From Paenibacillus sp. Soil750 (lineage in GTDB: Bacteria > Bacillota > Bacilli > Paenibacillales > NBRC-103111): a stretch of DNA of 64,000 bases. Below the pieces are notes generated by a model that saw only the letters and a program-made list of their open reading frames with translations, had not been told where the DNA came from and did not search any database. The stretch is taken from NCBI RefSeq assembly GCF_001428045.1, contig NZ_LMSD01000002.1:175982-239981 (forward strand). Direction: 5' to 3'. Each line of letters opens with the position of its first letter. Positions within the stretch are counted from its first letter, which is position 1. Made by a program: the position numbers and the translations under genes. Below are positions 46,923 to 57,750 of this stretch, one piece after another.

Positions 46923-48530
46923 TTAGGACGGTTTATAGATTTGCTTGAACTCCGTCGGTGTCATCCCGACATGTCTCTTGAACACGTCTGTGAAGTAGGA
47001 TCGATCCTCGTAACCCAGATGAATCGCAACTTCTTGCACCTGCTTATCCTCAAGGAGCATCTCCTTCGCCTTCTCGATTCGCAGTCCGTTCATGTAGTTG
47101 ATGAGCGTCGTCCCTGTCACCTTTTTGAACAGATTCGCAAAATAACTGCCGCTCAAATACACATGCTTCGCTAAATCAGTGACCGTTACATTCTTGTCCA
47201 AATTCTCTCTCATATACTGAATCGCCTGGGCGATGACCGAATCCGCTTCCAGCTCACGCTGCTTGTGCAAAGCGTCGCAACCTGCTGAAACCAATTGATT
47301 GAGCAATTCATTTAACTCGCGCAGCGTCAAGCGCTCTCCCTTTTTCAGAAGATCCAGCTTCGCTGTCAGCTCATCCATCCCACTTGGCATCGTAATCTTC
47401 TCAGCGAAAATGCGATACATAAGCAGCCCTAGCTCATAGCACACATTCATCACATCGCTAGGTTGTACCCCCGAATAGCTATGTACAATGCTCTGCAGAA
47501 GAGGCAGCGCTCTCTCTTTATTGCCCATACGTAAGTAATTGAACAATTCTTTTTCTTGCTCGGCACTATGTCTAGAACGTGTAGCAGCATGATGCTGAAT
47601 GTCTTCATAGAAGAAAACACTATTCCCGCCTGTATAGAAATTGTGGGACAAGGCTTCCGTTGCCTGCTGATAAGATTGGGGCAGCTCGTGAATCGTTCTG
47701 GCCTCAAGTCCGACACCGATAGAGATCGTGTAGCGTGAGTAGTTCAGCATATGCTCGCGACACTGTTCAGCCAGCGTAACGATATCCATGTGAGTTGGCA
47801 CATTCAGCAGACAAATGAAGCCGCTCAATTGCTCCCGGAATACAATGGATTTCGTGGCAGAAGCGAGTGTTTCTTCGAGGATGTTTTTGACTGCGAAACG
47901 AGCCAGTTCAACGTCATGAATGCCATGGGTATCCACTTGCTTCGCAAAACCATCGATTTCAATACACATAATGACGAGGCGCTCCCGATTTAGATCGAGC
48001 TTCAAATAGTCCCAACGTTCCTTCAGCCTCGCTTCATTGGCGTTGTAACGCAGCAACAGATGCAAATATTCTTGGCGCAGCAGCGGCATGCTTTCCTTAA
48101 TTTGACGTTCCATTTCGCTTTGTTTGGCAAAATGGACACGATCCAGCTCAATTTGCTCTTTCGCTTTCTGCACAACCGCTTCAATCGCTGTTTTCAAGAA
48201 CGGCTTCGCTATAAAATCGAACGCACCTAAACGAAGCGCCTGCTGCGCATATTCGAAATCGGTATAGCCGCTGAGCAGGATTACTTTGCAATTGGGCATC
48301 ACCGCTGTGATTGCCTTCGTCATCTCCAAACCATCCATTCGCGGCATTCGAATATCCGTTAAGACGATATCTGGCCTGAGCTCTAAGACCATCTGCAAGC
48401 CGTCCTCTCCATTGCCTGCTGTCCCTACTACCTGCACACCATGTGTGTCGATTTGGATCAAATCAGCGATCCCTCGAACGACACTTCTTATATCATCAAT
48501 GACACAAAGTGTTATATCAGACCTACTCAT
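46923..48530 (-). CDS. YesN-type response regulator (receiver - AraC helix-turn-helix)
   Basis: 535 residues. Receiver with phosphoacceptor D59 (VLTDIRMPRMDG), a middle region of about 280 residues, and two AraC-type helix-turn-helix motifs at the C-terminus (HLGYEDRSYFTDVFKRHVG). It follows the kinase gene by one base, so translation is coupled. It is the likely activator of the binding-protein operon. Confidence 0.94.
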   Translation of the reverse strand: MSRSDITLCVIDDIRSVVRGIADLIQIDTHGVQVVGTAGNGEDGLQMVLELRPDIVLTDIRMPRMDGLEMTKAITAVMPNCKVILLSGYTDFEYAQQALRLGAFDFIAKPFLKTAIEAVVQKAKEQIELDRVHFAKQSEMERQIKESMPLLRQEYLHLLLRYNANEARLKERWDYLKLDLNRERLVIMCIEIDGFAKQVDTHGIHDVELARFAVKNILEETLASATKSIVFREQLSGFICLLNVPTHMDIVTLAEQCREHMLNYSRYTISIGVGLEARTIHELPQSYQQATEALSHNFYTGGNSVFFYEDIQHHAATRSRHSAEQEKELFNYLRMGNKERALPLLQSIVHSYSGVQPSDVMNVCYELGLLMYRIFAEKITMPSGMDELTAKLDLLKKGERLTLRELNELLNQLVSAGCDALHKQRELEADSVIAQAIQYMRENLDKNVTVTDLAKHVYLSGSYFANLFKKVTGTTLINYMNGLRIEKAKEMLLEDKQVQEVAIHLGYEDRSYFTDVFKRHVGMTPTEFKQIYKPS

Positions 48531-48531
48531 G

Positions 48532-50283
48532 TTAGACTTCCCCCTTGATCGGAATCGTTATATACACCTTTGTCGCTTCAAAAGGCTCACTCGTGAGAAC
48601 CATCGTTGCCTCGCCACCATAGTACAGCTGCAAGCGGTTGAAGACATTCCGCAGCGCATAGCCTTTCTTCTCTGTGTTAGGATGATTCAGGCTCAGTTGC
48701 AGCTTATCTGCATCCATGCCGGAACCGTTATCTTCAACAACAATATGCATTTGTAGATGATCGGATGTAAGTTCAATACGAATCTTGCCGCCAGATTCCA
48801 TATGCTCAAACCCGTGAAGTAAACTATTCTCAACCAAGGGTTGGAGCATGATTTTCATAATGGGAAGTGTTTGGCTGGTATCACTGCTTACCACAATTTC
48901 AAAGTCAAAAAGCTCCTCATAGCAAAGCTGTTGTATCGTCAAATACTGCCGCACATGAAGTAGTTCTTTCTCCACCGTCGTCCATTCTTCGCCATGATTG
49001 AGGCCTAATTGAAAGAGCTGTGATAAGGCGATGACCATCGACTTGGAGTTATCCAATTCGCCCGTTTCCATTTTCCAAATGATCGTATTAAGTGTGTTAT
49101 ATAAAAAATGCGGTGAAATCTGTGCCTGCAACGCCTTGGCTTCGGACTTTCGTTTCTCTCGTTCAGCGTCCTTCACTTCGTCGATGAGTTCATTGATTTC
49201 CAGCAGCATGCTGTTAAATTTATGACCAACCTGACTGACCTCATCTTGATAATGGCTCTGGAATCGAACTGACAGATCATTGCGTCCTACCTTACTCATC
49301 AGCATTTGCAGATGATACAGCGGCTTCAGCAAAATCGCCGAAAGCACATTCGACACCAGTACCGCCATAATGATGCAGACGAGCATAATGATGCCGGTCG
49401 CCCATTGAATCCAGCTCAAATCCTTGAGCAGATCAGATCTCGATTGGACGCTGAGCAGCAGCCAGTCCGGATTGAATTGCAGGGTCGCATAGTTAATTAG
49501 GTCGTATTGCTCCGTAATCCCAACCTCGAAATGGCCCCTCAAGCTCGTCCCAATATGTTTCTCAAGGAAATATTTGTCATAGCTCTTGGGTAAATTCGGC
49601 TGATTCAATAGCACGCTTGCAGCATTCCGATTCACAAGGAACAAATTCTGATCTTCCTTCTCGGTGTGCCGGTCGGACAGTATGCCTTGGATCGCCTTCT
49701 CGTTCAAATTCACAACAAAATACATGTTTGGACTATCACTGATCGATTTCATAACTAACGAAATAACGCGATCTTTCCCTTGAAAAAGAAGATCTTCATG
49801 CCCTTCGACCCAGAATGGCTCTTTGGTTAGTTGCGCCTTCTCGTACAGCGGCGAATCATAGAAAGAGTAGCCTTGATTCCGATAGTAACTGGCAGAATAG
49901 AATTCTCCAATCGGCGTCGCAATAAAAATCGATTCGATCGACGGCTCTGCCAGCTTCGCTTGCGTGAACGCCGAGTTCATCGCTGTCATGTGACCGTAGT
50001 AGCCATCTTTCTTGCCAGCGGCAGAATCCTTCGACATCTGGACAAATGGCTGCGAAATCATAATATTCAACACCGACACGAGAATCTGCTTTGCTTTCTC
50101 ATCCAACACACGTGCAGAGGTGTTTAGATTATCCTGGCTGAGCTGGAACGTGTTCCGCTCTATGACGCGCGCACTTATATAGTAAGACAGTCCCCCTGTC
50201 GCCGCGATCGAGATGGCAATCAGCAGAACGAACGACACCCACATGCGCTTCTTCAGCGTAAGTTTGTATAGCATGGTTTTCAT
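48532..50283 (-). CDS. YesM-type sensor histidine kinase
   Basis: 583 residues. Two membrane segments (about 15-35 and 290-315) flank an extracellular sensor; HAMP, the kinase box QISPHFLYNTLNTIIWK and a GHKL ATPase (VEDNGSGMDADKL) follow. It probably senses oligosaccharides from the substrate polymer. The start follows GGAGGTGTACGTTC. A cre-like site lies 30 bases upstream of the start, so the sensor itself may be catabolite-repressed. Confidence 0.94.
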   Translation of the reverse strand: MKTMLYKLTLKKRMWVSFVLLIAISIAATGGLSYYISARVIERNTFQLSQDNLNTSARVLDEKAKQILVSVLNIMISQPFVQMSKDSAAGKKDGYYGHMTAMNSAFTQAKLAEPSIESIFIATPIGEFYSASYYRNQGYSFYDSPLYEKAQLTKEPFWVEGHEDLLFQGKDRVISLVMKSISDSPNMYFVVNLNEKAIQGILSDRHTEKEDQNLFLVNRNAASVLLNQPNLPKSYDKYFLEKHIGTSLRGHFEVGITEQYDLINYATLQFNPDWLLLSVQSRSDLLKDLSWIQWATGIIMLVCIIMAVLVSNVLSAILLKPLYHLQMLMSKVGRNDLSVRFQSHYQDEVSQVGHKFNSMLLEINELIDEVKDAEREKRKSEAKALQAQISPHFLYNTLNTIIWKMETGELDNSKSMVIALSQLFQLGLNHGEEWTTVEKELLHVRQYLTIQQLCYEELFDFEIVVSSDTSQTLPIMKIMLQPLVENSLLHGFEHMESGGKIRIELTSDHLQMHIVVEDNGSGMDADKLQLSLNHPNTEKKGYALRNVFNRLQLYYGGEATMVLTSEPFEATKVYITIPIKGEV

Positions 50284-50312
50284 GAACGTACACCTCCATG
50301 CTCACATTGTAT

Positions 50313-50327
50313 CGCAAACGCTTTCAG
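50313..50327. promoter_or_regulatory. cre-like site (CcpA operator)
   Basis: The minus-strand sequence CTGAAAGCGTTTGCG fits the TGNAANCGNWNNC core of cre. It lies just upstream of the sensor kinase start. Confidence 0.55.
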
Positions 50328-50398
50328 GGAGGATATAGAATTTTCCTGTGTGGTGGAGAGAGCGACTGCCCCCGACATCCCTCCCCTCTCTCGGGGAG

Positions 50399-50480
50399 GG
50401 AACGTGGGTGCGTTAATTGTGCATTTGGGGGTTGATTCCAGACGTGAGAGGAACGTGGGTGCGCTATTTCTACATTTTCG
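50399..50480. repeat. Imperfect direct repeat in spacer
   Basis: GGAACGTGGGTGCG occurs at 50399-50412 and 50450-50463, and the similarity extends about 18 bases further (TTAATTGTGCATTT versus CTATTTCTACATTT). The spacer 50328-50585 also has a CCTCCCC/GGGGAGG hairpin (about 50380-50399) and GTTCCCTC motifs at 50570-50580 that resemble the inverted repeat start. No gene is seen in this spacer. It looks like an interspersed repeat family. Confidence 0.55.
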
Positions 50481-50585
50481 TCTGGATTTGGCCATATTCC
50501 ACTAGAATAGGGCTTCCTCGTTCCCCTTGGGATCACTTTTAGCAGCTAATGCGTCATATAGTGAATCTACGTTCCCTCTCATACG

Positions 50586-51230
50586 CTATAAGTGGAGTTG
50601 ATAGCTGCGTGCACGTTCATTACCACTCGCTACAACCAAAAGTTGCTTATCACATAACACATGCAACAAAGTTCTAGCGTGTCTTTTACTTACTTTGAGA
50701 TGCACAGATAGTTCTGGAGCTGTAAATGGACGGATTGTTCTGCGAGCGAAACGAATGATTTCACTTTCCAGCCAAGAGAGTGTCGGTAGAACATCGGTGG
50801 CCATAAACTTGCCAATAAGAGAAAGAATCAACTGTTGGCATTGTTTCGGTGCTTCAACTATCGAAGGGTAGGCAAGAGGGAGAACTAACCACCCATCTAA
50901 TGCGAGGTGTGCATGACGGATGCACAAATCTTTGAATCGCCAAACTTCAAGATCTCGCGCATGTGAACTGTAACCTTGAATTTCAATTGCGGCTTTTACA
51001 TCTCTAGGCATATAGGCAAAATCCAAATAACGATAGCCGTTCGCGAAGTCACGAACCTCCCATTGGGGATACAGATCGTTGAAGTTGCCGACCTTTGGAT
51101 ACCAAATGGACCGAAGAAACTCCATCTCCGCATGGCCTAAACCTCGTTCTAATCGTTCCCTTCTACGGGGGTTTGTGTCATCTGCAATTTGTTGTGCCAT
51201 AAATGCTGCGAATGCTTGTTCAAATTTCAT
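50586..51230 (-). CDS. Possible PD-(D/E)XK-fold protein with C-terminal winged helix
   Basis: 214 residues from the ATG at 51230, behind AAGGAGAG. The middle part (residues about 70-110) has a pattern like DUF559/Vsr-type nuclease folds: YRYLDFAYMP followed by AAIEIQGYSSHARD, giving candidate metal-binding Asp and Glu residues. The C-terminus (about 155-214) reads as a winged helix (FTAPELSVHLKVSKRHARTL). It may be a DNA-binding nuclease or a regulator built on a nuclease fold. Family assignment is uncertain. Monocistronic. Confidence 0.55.
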   Translation of the reverse strand: MKFEQAFAAFMAQQIADDTNPRRRERLERGLGHAEMEFLRSIWYPKVGNFNDLYPQWEVRDFANGYRYLDFAYMPRDVKAAIEIQGYSSHARDLEVWRFKDLCIRHAHLALDGWLVLPLAYPSIVEAPKQCQQLILSLIGKFMATDVLPTLSWLESEIIRFARRTIRPFTAPELSVHLKVSKRHARTLLHVLCDKQLLVVASGNERARSYQLHL

Positions 51231-51259
51231 TAGCCATCTCTCCTTAAGTGGACCCAAAA

Positions 51260-51327
51260 CAAAACGCCGCTCTCATCACTATAACTGAAAGGACCTATTC
51301 CTCAGTTACCATGATAAAAACGGCGTG
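51260..51327 (-). terminator. Long-stem terminator
   Basis: On the minus strand, ACGCCG...TAACTGA pairs with TCAGTTA...CGGCGT, followed by TTTGTTTT. It probably ends the ATL-lactonase transcript. Confidence 0.6.
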
Positions 51328-51393
51328 TGCTTCACGACCAATGTCATATTATTTGTTTTAAAGTATACTAGACGAAGCCTAGATCATGCTACT

Positions 51394-51708
51394 TCATTCT
51401 GCTTCCGATTGAACTTGATATTCCGCAAGAGATACTGTCAACTCGTCCGTAACATGGATACCCTCAGATACTAGCAAAAACCGCTGCAGCTGCGCACCCT
51501 CATCATCTTGGATCGCGATTTCTCCACGAACATTGAGGACTCTGTGCCAGGGGAGACGGAACTTTTTGCTCATGGCATGCAGAATCCGCACAACTTGCCG
51601 AGCTGCTCTTGGACTTCCGGCTTGCCGCGCAATTTGGCCATACGTCATCACTCTTCCTTCGGGAATGGATCGAATGATTTCGAGAACTCTCTCTGTAAAA
51701 GGTGTCAT
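51394..51708 (-). CDS. Alkyltransferase-like (ATL) DNA repair protein
   Basis: 104 residues from the ATG at 51708, which overlaps the lactonase stop by four bases (ATGA). The fold is that of O6-alkylguanine-DNA alkyltransferase C-terminal domain (MTYGQIARQAGSPRAARQV), but the methyl-acceptor motif PCHR reads PWHR, so Cys is replaced by Trp54. This is the signature of ATL proteins, which bind O6-alkylguanine, flip it and recruit nucleotide excision repair without transferring the alkyl group. Tyr23 and Arg37 at the base-flipping positions are conserved. Confidence 0.9.
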   Translation of the reverse strand: MTPFTERVLEIIRSIPEGRVMTYGQIARQAGSPRAARQVVRILHAMSKKFRLPWHRVLNVRGEIAIQDDEGAQLQRFLLVSEGIHVTDELTVSLAEYQVQSEAE

Positions 51709-52793
51709 TGTACCGGTAGGAACTTGATGCATACAGGCTGAGACATCTCAAGTACACTGCCAGTTGGGACTAGTTTCCCAGTCGTCTCATCGCGCGCAAA
51801 GCTAACGATATTGTCAGAATCTTTATTCGCGACTAGGACAAAACGTCCATCAGGCGAAATCCCAAAATTTCGTGGGTGCTTCCCTAGGGTTGGTGCATGT
51901 TCCACAACGGAGAGCTTTCCTGTTTGATTGTCAATGGCATAAACTACGATGCTATCGTGTCCGCGATTGGAACCATAAAGGTAGCGTCCGTCAGGTGAGA
52001 CGTGGATGTCTGCGCACCCATTTTCGCCATCGTAGGAGGCTGGTAGGGTTGGAATCGTCTGGATTTCTGTTAGTTTACCTTGTTCCTCATCATAGCTGAA
52101 TGCTGTAACCGTGGAACCGAGCTCATTAATCACATACCCGTACTTGTAGGACGGGTGGAAGGCAAAATGGCGCGGCCCCGAACCAGGCGTGACAGACACT
52201 TCGCCATGTGGAATGAGACGCTTAGCGGCGAGATCGAGTTTGTATAGGATAATTTTATCAAGGCCTAAATCACATGCACCTATGAAACGATTTGCACGAT
52301 CAACGAAAACGGAATGCGCTCGCGGCCGATCCTGTACGGGAAGTAGGCTCGCACCATGATGCTGTTGAATGTCCGCGGAAGTCCCAAGCTGGCCATTGGC
52401 TAAAATTGGAGATAAGCCAACCATGCCACCATGATAGCTCGTAACCATTACAACTTGATTCATGTTGTCTAGCTGGATGTGGCATGTTGTCGCAGGCAGC
52501 GTGTTTTCTTGATTAAGTAGTGTTAATTCACCCGTTTCTGACTGTATGGTGTAGGCACTAGCTGCTCCACATTTCTGACCTTCCGTACCAACACCTTCAC
52601 CTAGTACGTATAATCGCCAATTTGCAGCATCGACAGCTAGAAAGGTTGGATTTTGGAGACCCGTTACGTTATGGGTAAGCGCTAAGCTACCTGTTTTTGC
52701 ATCAAATTGTGCCGTATAAACCCCCGGATTCTTCGCATCGGCGTAAGATCCAATAAAGGCTAAAGTTTGTTTCGTTTGTTGTTGCTTGTCCAA
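51705..52793 (-). CDS. Lactonase-family beta-propeller (6-phosphogluconolactonase-like)
   Basis: 362 residues from the TTG at 52793; GGGAG lies eight bases upstream, while the in-frame ATG at 52814 has no ribosome site. It is a seven-bladed propeller of the YkgB/Pgl lactonase family: the start AFIGSYADAKNPGVY, then PRHFAFHPSYKYGYV, and HPRNFGISPDGRFVLVANKD, are family hallmarks. It probably hydrolyses 6-phosphogluconolactone or a related lactone. The ATL gene overlaps its end by four bases, so the two are co-translated. Confidence 0.9.
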   Translation of the reverse strand: MDKQQQTKQTLAFIGSYADAKNPGVYTAQFDAKTGSLALTHNVTGLQNPTFLAVDAANWRLYVLGEGVGTEGQKCGAASAYTIQSETGELTLLNQENTLPATTCHIQLDNMNQVVMVTSYHGGMVGLSPILANGQLGTSADIQQHHGASLLPVQDRPRAHSVFVDRANRFIGACDLGLDKIILYKLDLAAKRLIPHGEVSVTPGSGPRHFAFHPSYKYGYVINELGSTVTAFSYDEEQGKLTEIQTIPTLPASYDGENGCADIHVSPDGRYLYGSNRGHDSIVVYAIDNQTGKLSVVEHAPTLGKHPRNFGISPDGRFVLVANKDSDNIVSFARDETTGKLVPTGSVLEMSQPVCIKFLPVQ

Positions 52794-52935
52794 AGATGTC
52801 ACTCCCATTCTCATCTAATTTCAATATGAGCATTATCTCAAATCTGCCCCTTGTGGGCAACTATTGGATTTACTGTGGGGTTGGAGAAATGAGATTGACC
52901 GGAGAGTAATATTCATATGTTTTCTGACATGAAAA

Positions 52936-53003
52936 TCACTCATGGTCAACAACGCAAGGTAATCTACACAGATAACCTTTTTTAGGTTGTTGACCATAAG
53001 TGA
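52936..53003. repeat. Long interrupted inverted repeat
   Basis: TCACTCATGGTCAACAAC (52936-52953) pairs with GTTGTTGACCATAAGTGA (52986-53003), and the spacer pairs partly (AAGGTAATC with GATAACCTT). The whole folds into a long hairpin between the lactonase and collagen-like genes. It lies 41 bases after the collagen-like stop on the minus strand; it may be a terminator, an mRNA-stabilising hairpin or a repeat relic. The lack of a long T-run makes a classic terminator uncertain. Confidence 0.6.
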
Positions 53004-53043
53004 TAATACCCGATCCAGACCGCCTAGGACAGTCCTTCTCTAT

Positions 53044-54583
<1,540 letters not shown>

Positions 54584-54741
54584 TTATTCCACCACCTCTT
54601 TTCTTTGTCCTACTAGTTTATGAGCTAGAACATATATTGCGAGGGCTAGAAAAGAAAACAAGCATTTCCCTACTAGAGTGACATATTGCATGAAATCTTA
54701 ATACTATATTATGTAAAATACAACTTACAAGAGGTGGCAGA

Positions 54742-55851
54742 ATGAGCACTACTGATAATCTTTCTATCCCACATTTTCACATTACTGCAATTCCCGAGCA
54801 GCTCGAAAAATTAAACAAGAACATCTACTTAGAGCTATGGATCCCGGCAGTCCTTCGCCTTAATCAAGATGAATATCAAATAAAGCTGGCCTATCGGGGC
54901 TCACATACCCGTAAATTTCCAAAAAAATCGTTCCAGGTCAAGTTCATTTCACCAATGGTTTACAAGGGTGAACGAGAGTTTCATCTTAATGCCGAATATG
55001 CAGACCCCTCACTCATACGAAACAAACTTTCCTTTGACTTTTTTACCCGTATCGGAACCCTATCACCTCAAACCTACCATGTGCTGCTGTACATCAATGA
55101 ACAATTTGTCGGTATATATTTGAAGCTTGAATCTGTAGATGATCGTTTTTTACAAACAAGAGAATTGCCCGACGGGCCGATTTATTATGCCATAAATTCG
55201 AAGGCCAATTTCTCGCTTCTTAATCCTAAAACCTCTGAAGTTAAAGACTTCCTTGAAGAAGGGTATATGAGAAAGTGCGGAACTGCTGTAGACGATGCCG
55301 ATTTACGCACGTTTATTTATAAAATCAACACTACCCCAGTCGCTCAATTTGAAGCCGAAATTGAAAAGCTGTTGGATGTCGATAGTTATCTTCGGTGGTT
55401 AGCGGGAGCCGTATGCACTCAAAACTTCGACGGTTTTATTCATAATTACGCTTTATACCGCAATAGAGAAACAGAACGGTTTACTATCATTCCGTGGGAT
55501 TACGACGCAACCTGGGGAAGAAATGTGAACGGACACGTACTGAAGCATACGTATCTTCCGATAGAGGGGTTTAATACACTCACTGCGCGTATCTTGGATG
55601 TGTCCTCGTTTCGCTCATCATATTGTAATCTTTTGCATGCCATTTTTCGCGAGCATTTTACGGAGATGGCACTGGAGCCTGAAATTATTTCACTGCAGCA
55701 ATTGCTTCATCCATTTATCCATCTCGATCCTAATAAAAAAGTCGGCGATGGCATATTTTTAGGCGAGCGAGGATTCATTCTTTCTTTTATCGAGAATCGG
55801 AGGACATTTTTGATGGAGAGTATAGAGTCATTTCAAGCCCCCAAAAAATAA
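54742..55851 (+). CDS. CotH-family spore coat kinase-like protein
   Basis: 369 residues. CotH proteins are atypical protein kinases that phosphorylate coat proteins (such as CotB/CotG in Bacillus) and control outer coat assembly. Family features are seen: an RGSHTRKFPKKSFQVKF basic stretch, LNAEYADPSLIRNKLSFD, and the late motif QNFDGFIHNYALYRN leading to FTIIPWDYDATWGRN, with the catalytic-type Asp. The start follows GAGGTGG. It is divergent from a collagen-like gene, which suggests a role in the same spore surface layer (inferred). Confidence 0.9.
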   Translation: MSTTDNLSIPHFHITAIPEQLEKLNKNIYLELWIPAVLRLNQDEYQIKLAYRGSHTRKFPKKSFQVKFISPMVYKGEREFHLNAEYADPSLIRNKLSFDFFTRIGTLSPQTYHVLLYINEQFVGIYLKLESVDDRFLQTRELPDGPIYYAINSKANFSLLNPKTSEVKDFLEEGYMRKCGTAVDDADLRTFIYKINTTPVAQFEAEIEKLLDVDSYLRWLAGAVCTQNFDGFIHNYALYRNRETERFTIIPWDYDATWGRNVNGHVLKHTYLPIEGFNTLTARILDVSSFRSSYCNLLHAIFREHFTEMALEPEIISLQQLLHPFIHLDPNKKVGDGIFLGERGFILSFIENRRTFLMESIESFQAPKK

Positions 55852-56050
55852 GATAAGCAAAGCTCTTCAAGTTTTCTATTTGGTTCTTCGAAGGATAACC
55901 AGATCGTCCACATATCGGACGAGCGTGGGCTTCAACCTTAAGATCCCTCCACCAGTTGCCTGTTAGCTACGAAGCGACTTGGCTCGCTCTTACCTCGATT
56001 TAAATTTCATAAATTTAGTTGTGCCTAGCTTGCAAGGCGCGCTAAAACAT

Positions 56051-56076
56051 AAAAACCCCACTTCATTGAAGTGGGG
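56051..56076 (-). terminator. Rho-independent terminator
   Basis: CCCCACTTC (56056-56064) pairs perfectly with GAAGTGGGG (56068-56076), followed by TTTTT on the minus strand. It ends the proline catabolism operon. The remaining spacer from 55852 shows no gene. Confidence 0.9.
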
Positions 56077-56121
56077 CCGCCTATAAATATTGTCGCCTGC
56101 TATTCATCCGGCAATTAATTC

Positions 56122-57693
56122 CTACACCTTACGTGAAGTCAACTTCGCCTGCGTCAGCAACATCAAGTAGTCGTAGCCGCCAGCCTTGGAGTCGGTACCC
56201 GACATGTTGAACCCGCCGAAGGGGTGTACGCCAACAAGTGCTCCTGTACATTTGCGGTTGATGTACAAGTTACCGCAATGAACGGTCTCTAACGCTTCTG
56301 CGATGCGATCTTCATCCGTGGAGAAGTAAGATCCCGTCAACCCAAACTCCGTATCGTTGTACATCGCAATCGCTTCCTGCCAATCCGCGGCTTTCGCAAT
56401 CGCAAGCACAGGCCCAAAGATCTCTTCCTGCATCAGGCGCGCCTTGCCACTCACATCACCGAACACGGTTGGCTGAATGTAATAGCCATTGCCTTCCGCT
56501 TTGCCGCCGCCAACTAGCAGCGTGCCTTCGCTTTTGCCAACCTCGATGTAGTCCAAAACCCGCTCATACGATGCTTTATCAATGACCGGACCTGCCGCGA
56601 AGTTTAACTCTGGCAGTCCGCTTTGTAGTCTGTTCGTGTATGCGACAATCTTCTCAACCACTTCATCGTAGACCGATTCTACAATGATTGCGCGGGAACC
56701 CGCGGAACATTTCTGCCCTTGGAAGCCAAATGCCGAAGCCACAATCGCAGCAGCAGCTGCATCCAGATCCGCTGTTTCGTCGACAACGATGCCGTCTTTT
56801 CCACCCATTTCAGCGATGACTCGCTTAATCCAAATCTGCCCTGGAGCCACATCAGCAGCCAAACGGTTAATCCGTAAGCCAATTTCTTTCGAACCTGTGA
56901 ATGAGATAAAACGTGTTTTCGGATGCGTCGTCAAATAGTCGCCAACCTCAGCACCACTGCCCGGAATGAAGTTGATCACCCCCGCTGGCAGACCTACTTC
57001 CTCCATCAAAGCGATAAATTTATGTGCGATAACAGGTGTCGTAGATGCTGGCTTCAACAACACCGTATTCCCGGAAACAACAGCAGAAACCGTCATTCCT
57101 ACACAAATTGCAAGTGGGAAATTCCACGGCGGAATCACAACGCCAACACCAAGCGGGATATAGGAAATCTGGTTGTTCTCACCAGGAATACGCACCAAAG
57201 GCTGTGTCTCATTGATCCCGCTCAAACGGATCATTTCACGCGCATAGAACTCGATGAAATCAATCGCTTCCGCGGTATCGACATCCGCTTCGACGTAGTT
57301 TTTACCAGACTCAAGGATCATCAGTGCTGAGAATTCATGCTTACGAGCACGCATAAGTGCCGCCGCTTTGAATAAATATTCCGCGCGCTCTCTAGCGGGA
57401 ACCTTCTTCCAGGACTCGAACGTTTCGAGTGCGGTGTTCATTGCTTTTTCAGCCAAAGCCTGATCAGCCTTACTCACGTACCCGATCACTTCATCCACAT
57501 TGCCTGGATTGATTGATGTAATCTTCGCTTCCGTCATGACCTTCTCAGATCCAATATATAACGGGTACTCGCGCCCAAGCTCGCCCTTCACCTTCGCAAT
57601 AGCATCTTGCATCGCCTTCAAATTGTCCTCTAGTGCAAAATTCGTAAACGGTTCATTCGCGTATGGAATTACCTTCGTTGATAATGTAGTCAT
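56122..57693 (-). CDS. pruA: 1-pyrroline-5-carboxylate / L-glutamate gamma-semialdehyde dehydrogenase
   Basis: 523 residues, close to the usual 515 of RocA/PutC/PruA. It oxidises glutamate semialdehyde to glutamate with NAD+, the second step of proline use. The catalytic Cys lies in FGFQGQKCSAGSRAI and the general-base Glu in VIAEMGGKDG; the N-terminal part contains the VGVVIPPWNFPLAI motif. It follows putB by 57 bases on the same strand and ends at a strong terminator. Confidence 0.96.
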   Translation of the reverse strand: MTTLSTKVIPYANEPFTNFALEDNLKAMQDAIAKVKGELGREYPLYIGSEKVMTEAKITSINPGNVDEVIGYVSKADQALAEKAMNTALETFESWKKVPARERAEYLFKAAALMRARKHEFSALMILESGKNYVEADVDTAEAIDFIEFYAREMIRLSGINETQPLVRIPGENNQISYIPLGVGVVIPPWNFPLAICVGMTVSAVVSGNTVLLKPASTTPVIAHKFIALMEEVGLPAGVINFIPGSGAEVGDYLTTHPKTRFISFTGSKEIGLRINRLAADVAPGQIWIKRVIAEMGGKDGIVVDETADLDAAAAAIVASAFGFQGQKCSAGSRAIIVESVYDEVVEKIVAYTNRLQSGLPELNFAAGPVIDKASYERVLDYIEVGKSEGTLLVGGGKAEGNGYYIQPTVFGDVSGKARLMQEEIFGPVLAIAKAADWQEAIAMYNDTEFGLTGSYFSTDEDRIAEALETVHCGNLYINRKCTGALVGVHPFGGFNMSGTDSKAGGYDYLMLLTQAKLTSRKV

Positions 57694-57750
57694 GTATAAT
57701 GGCTCCTCTCCGGATAGAAAGCTATTTATTTGTTTAATCGTATTTAAACT

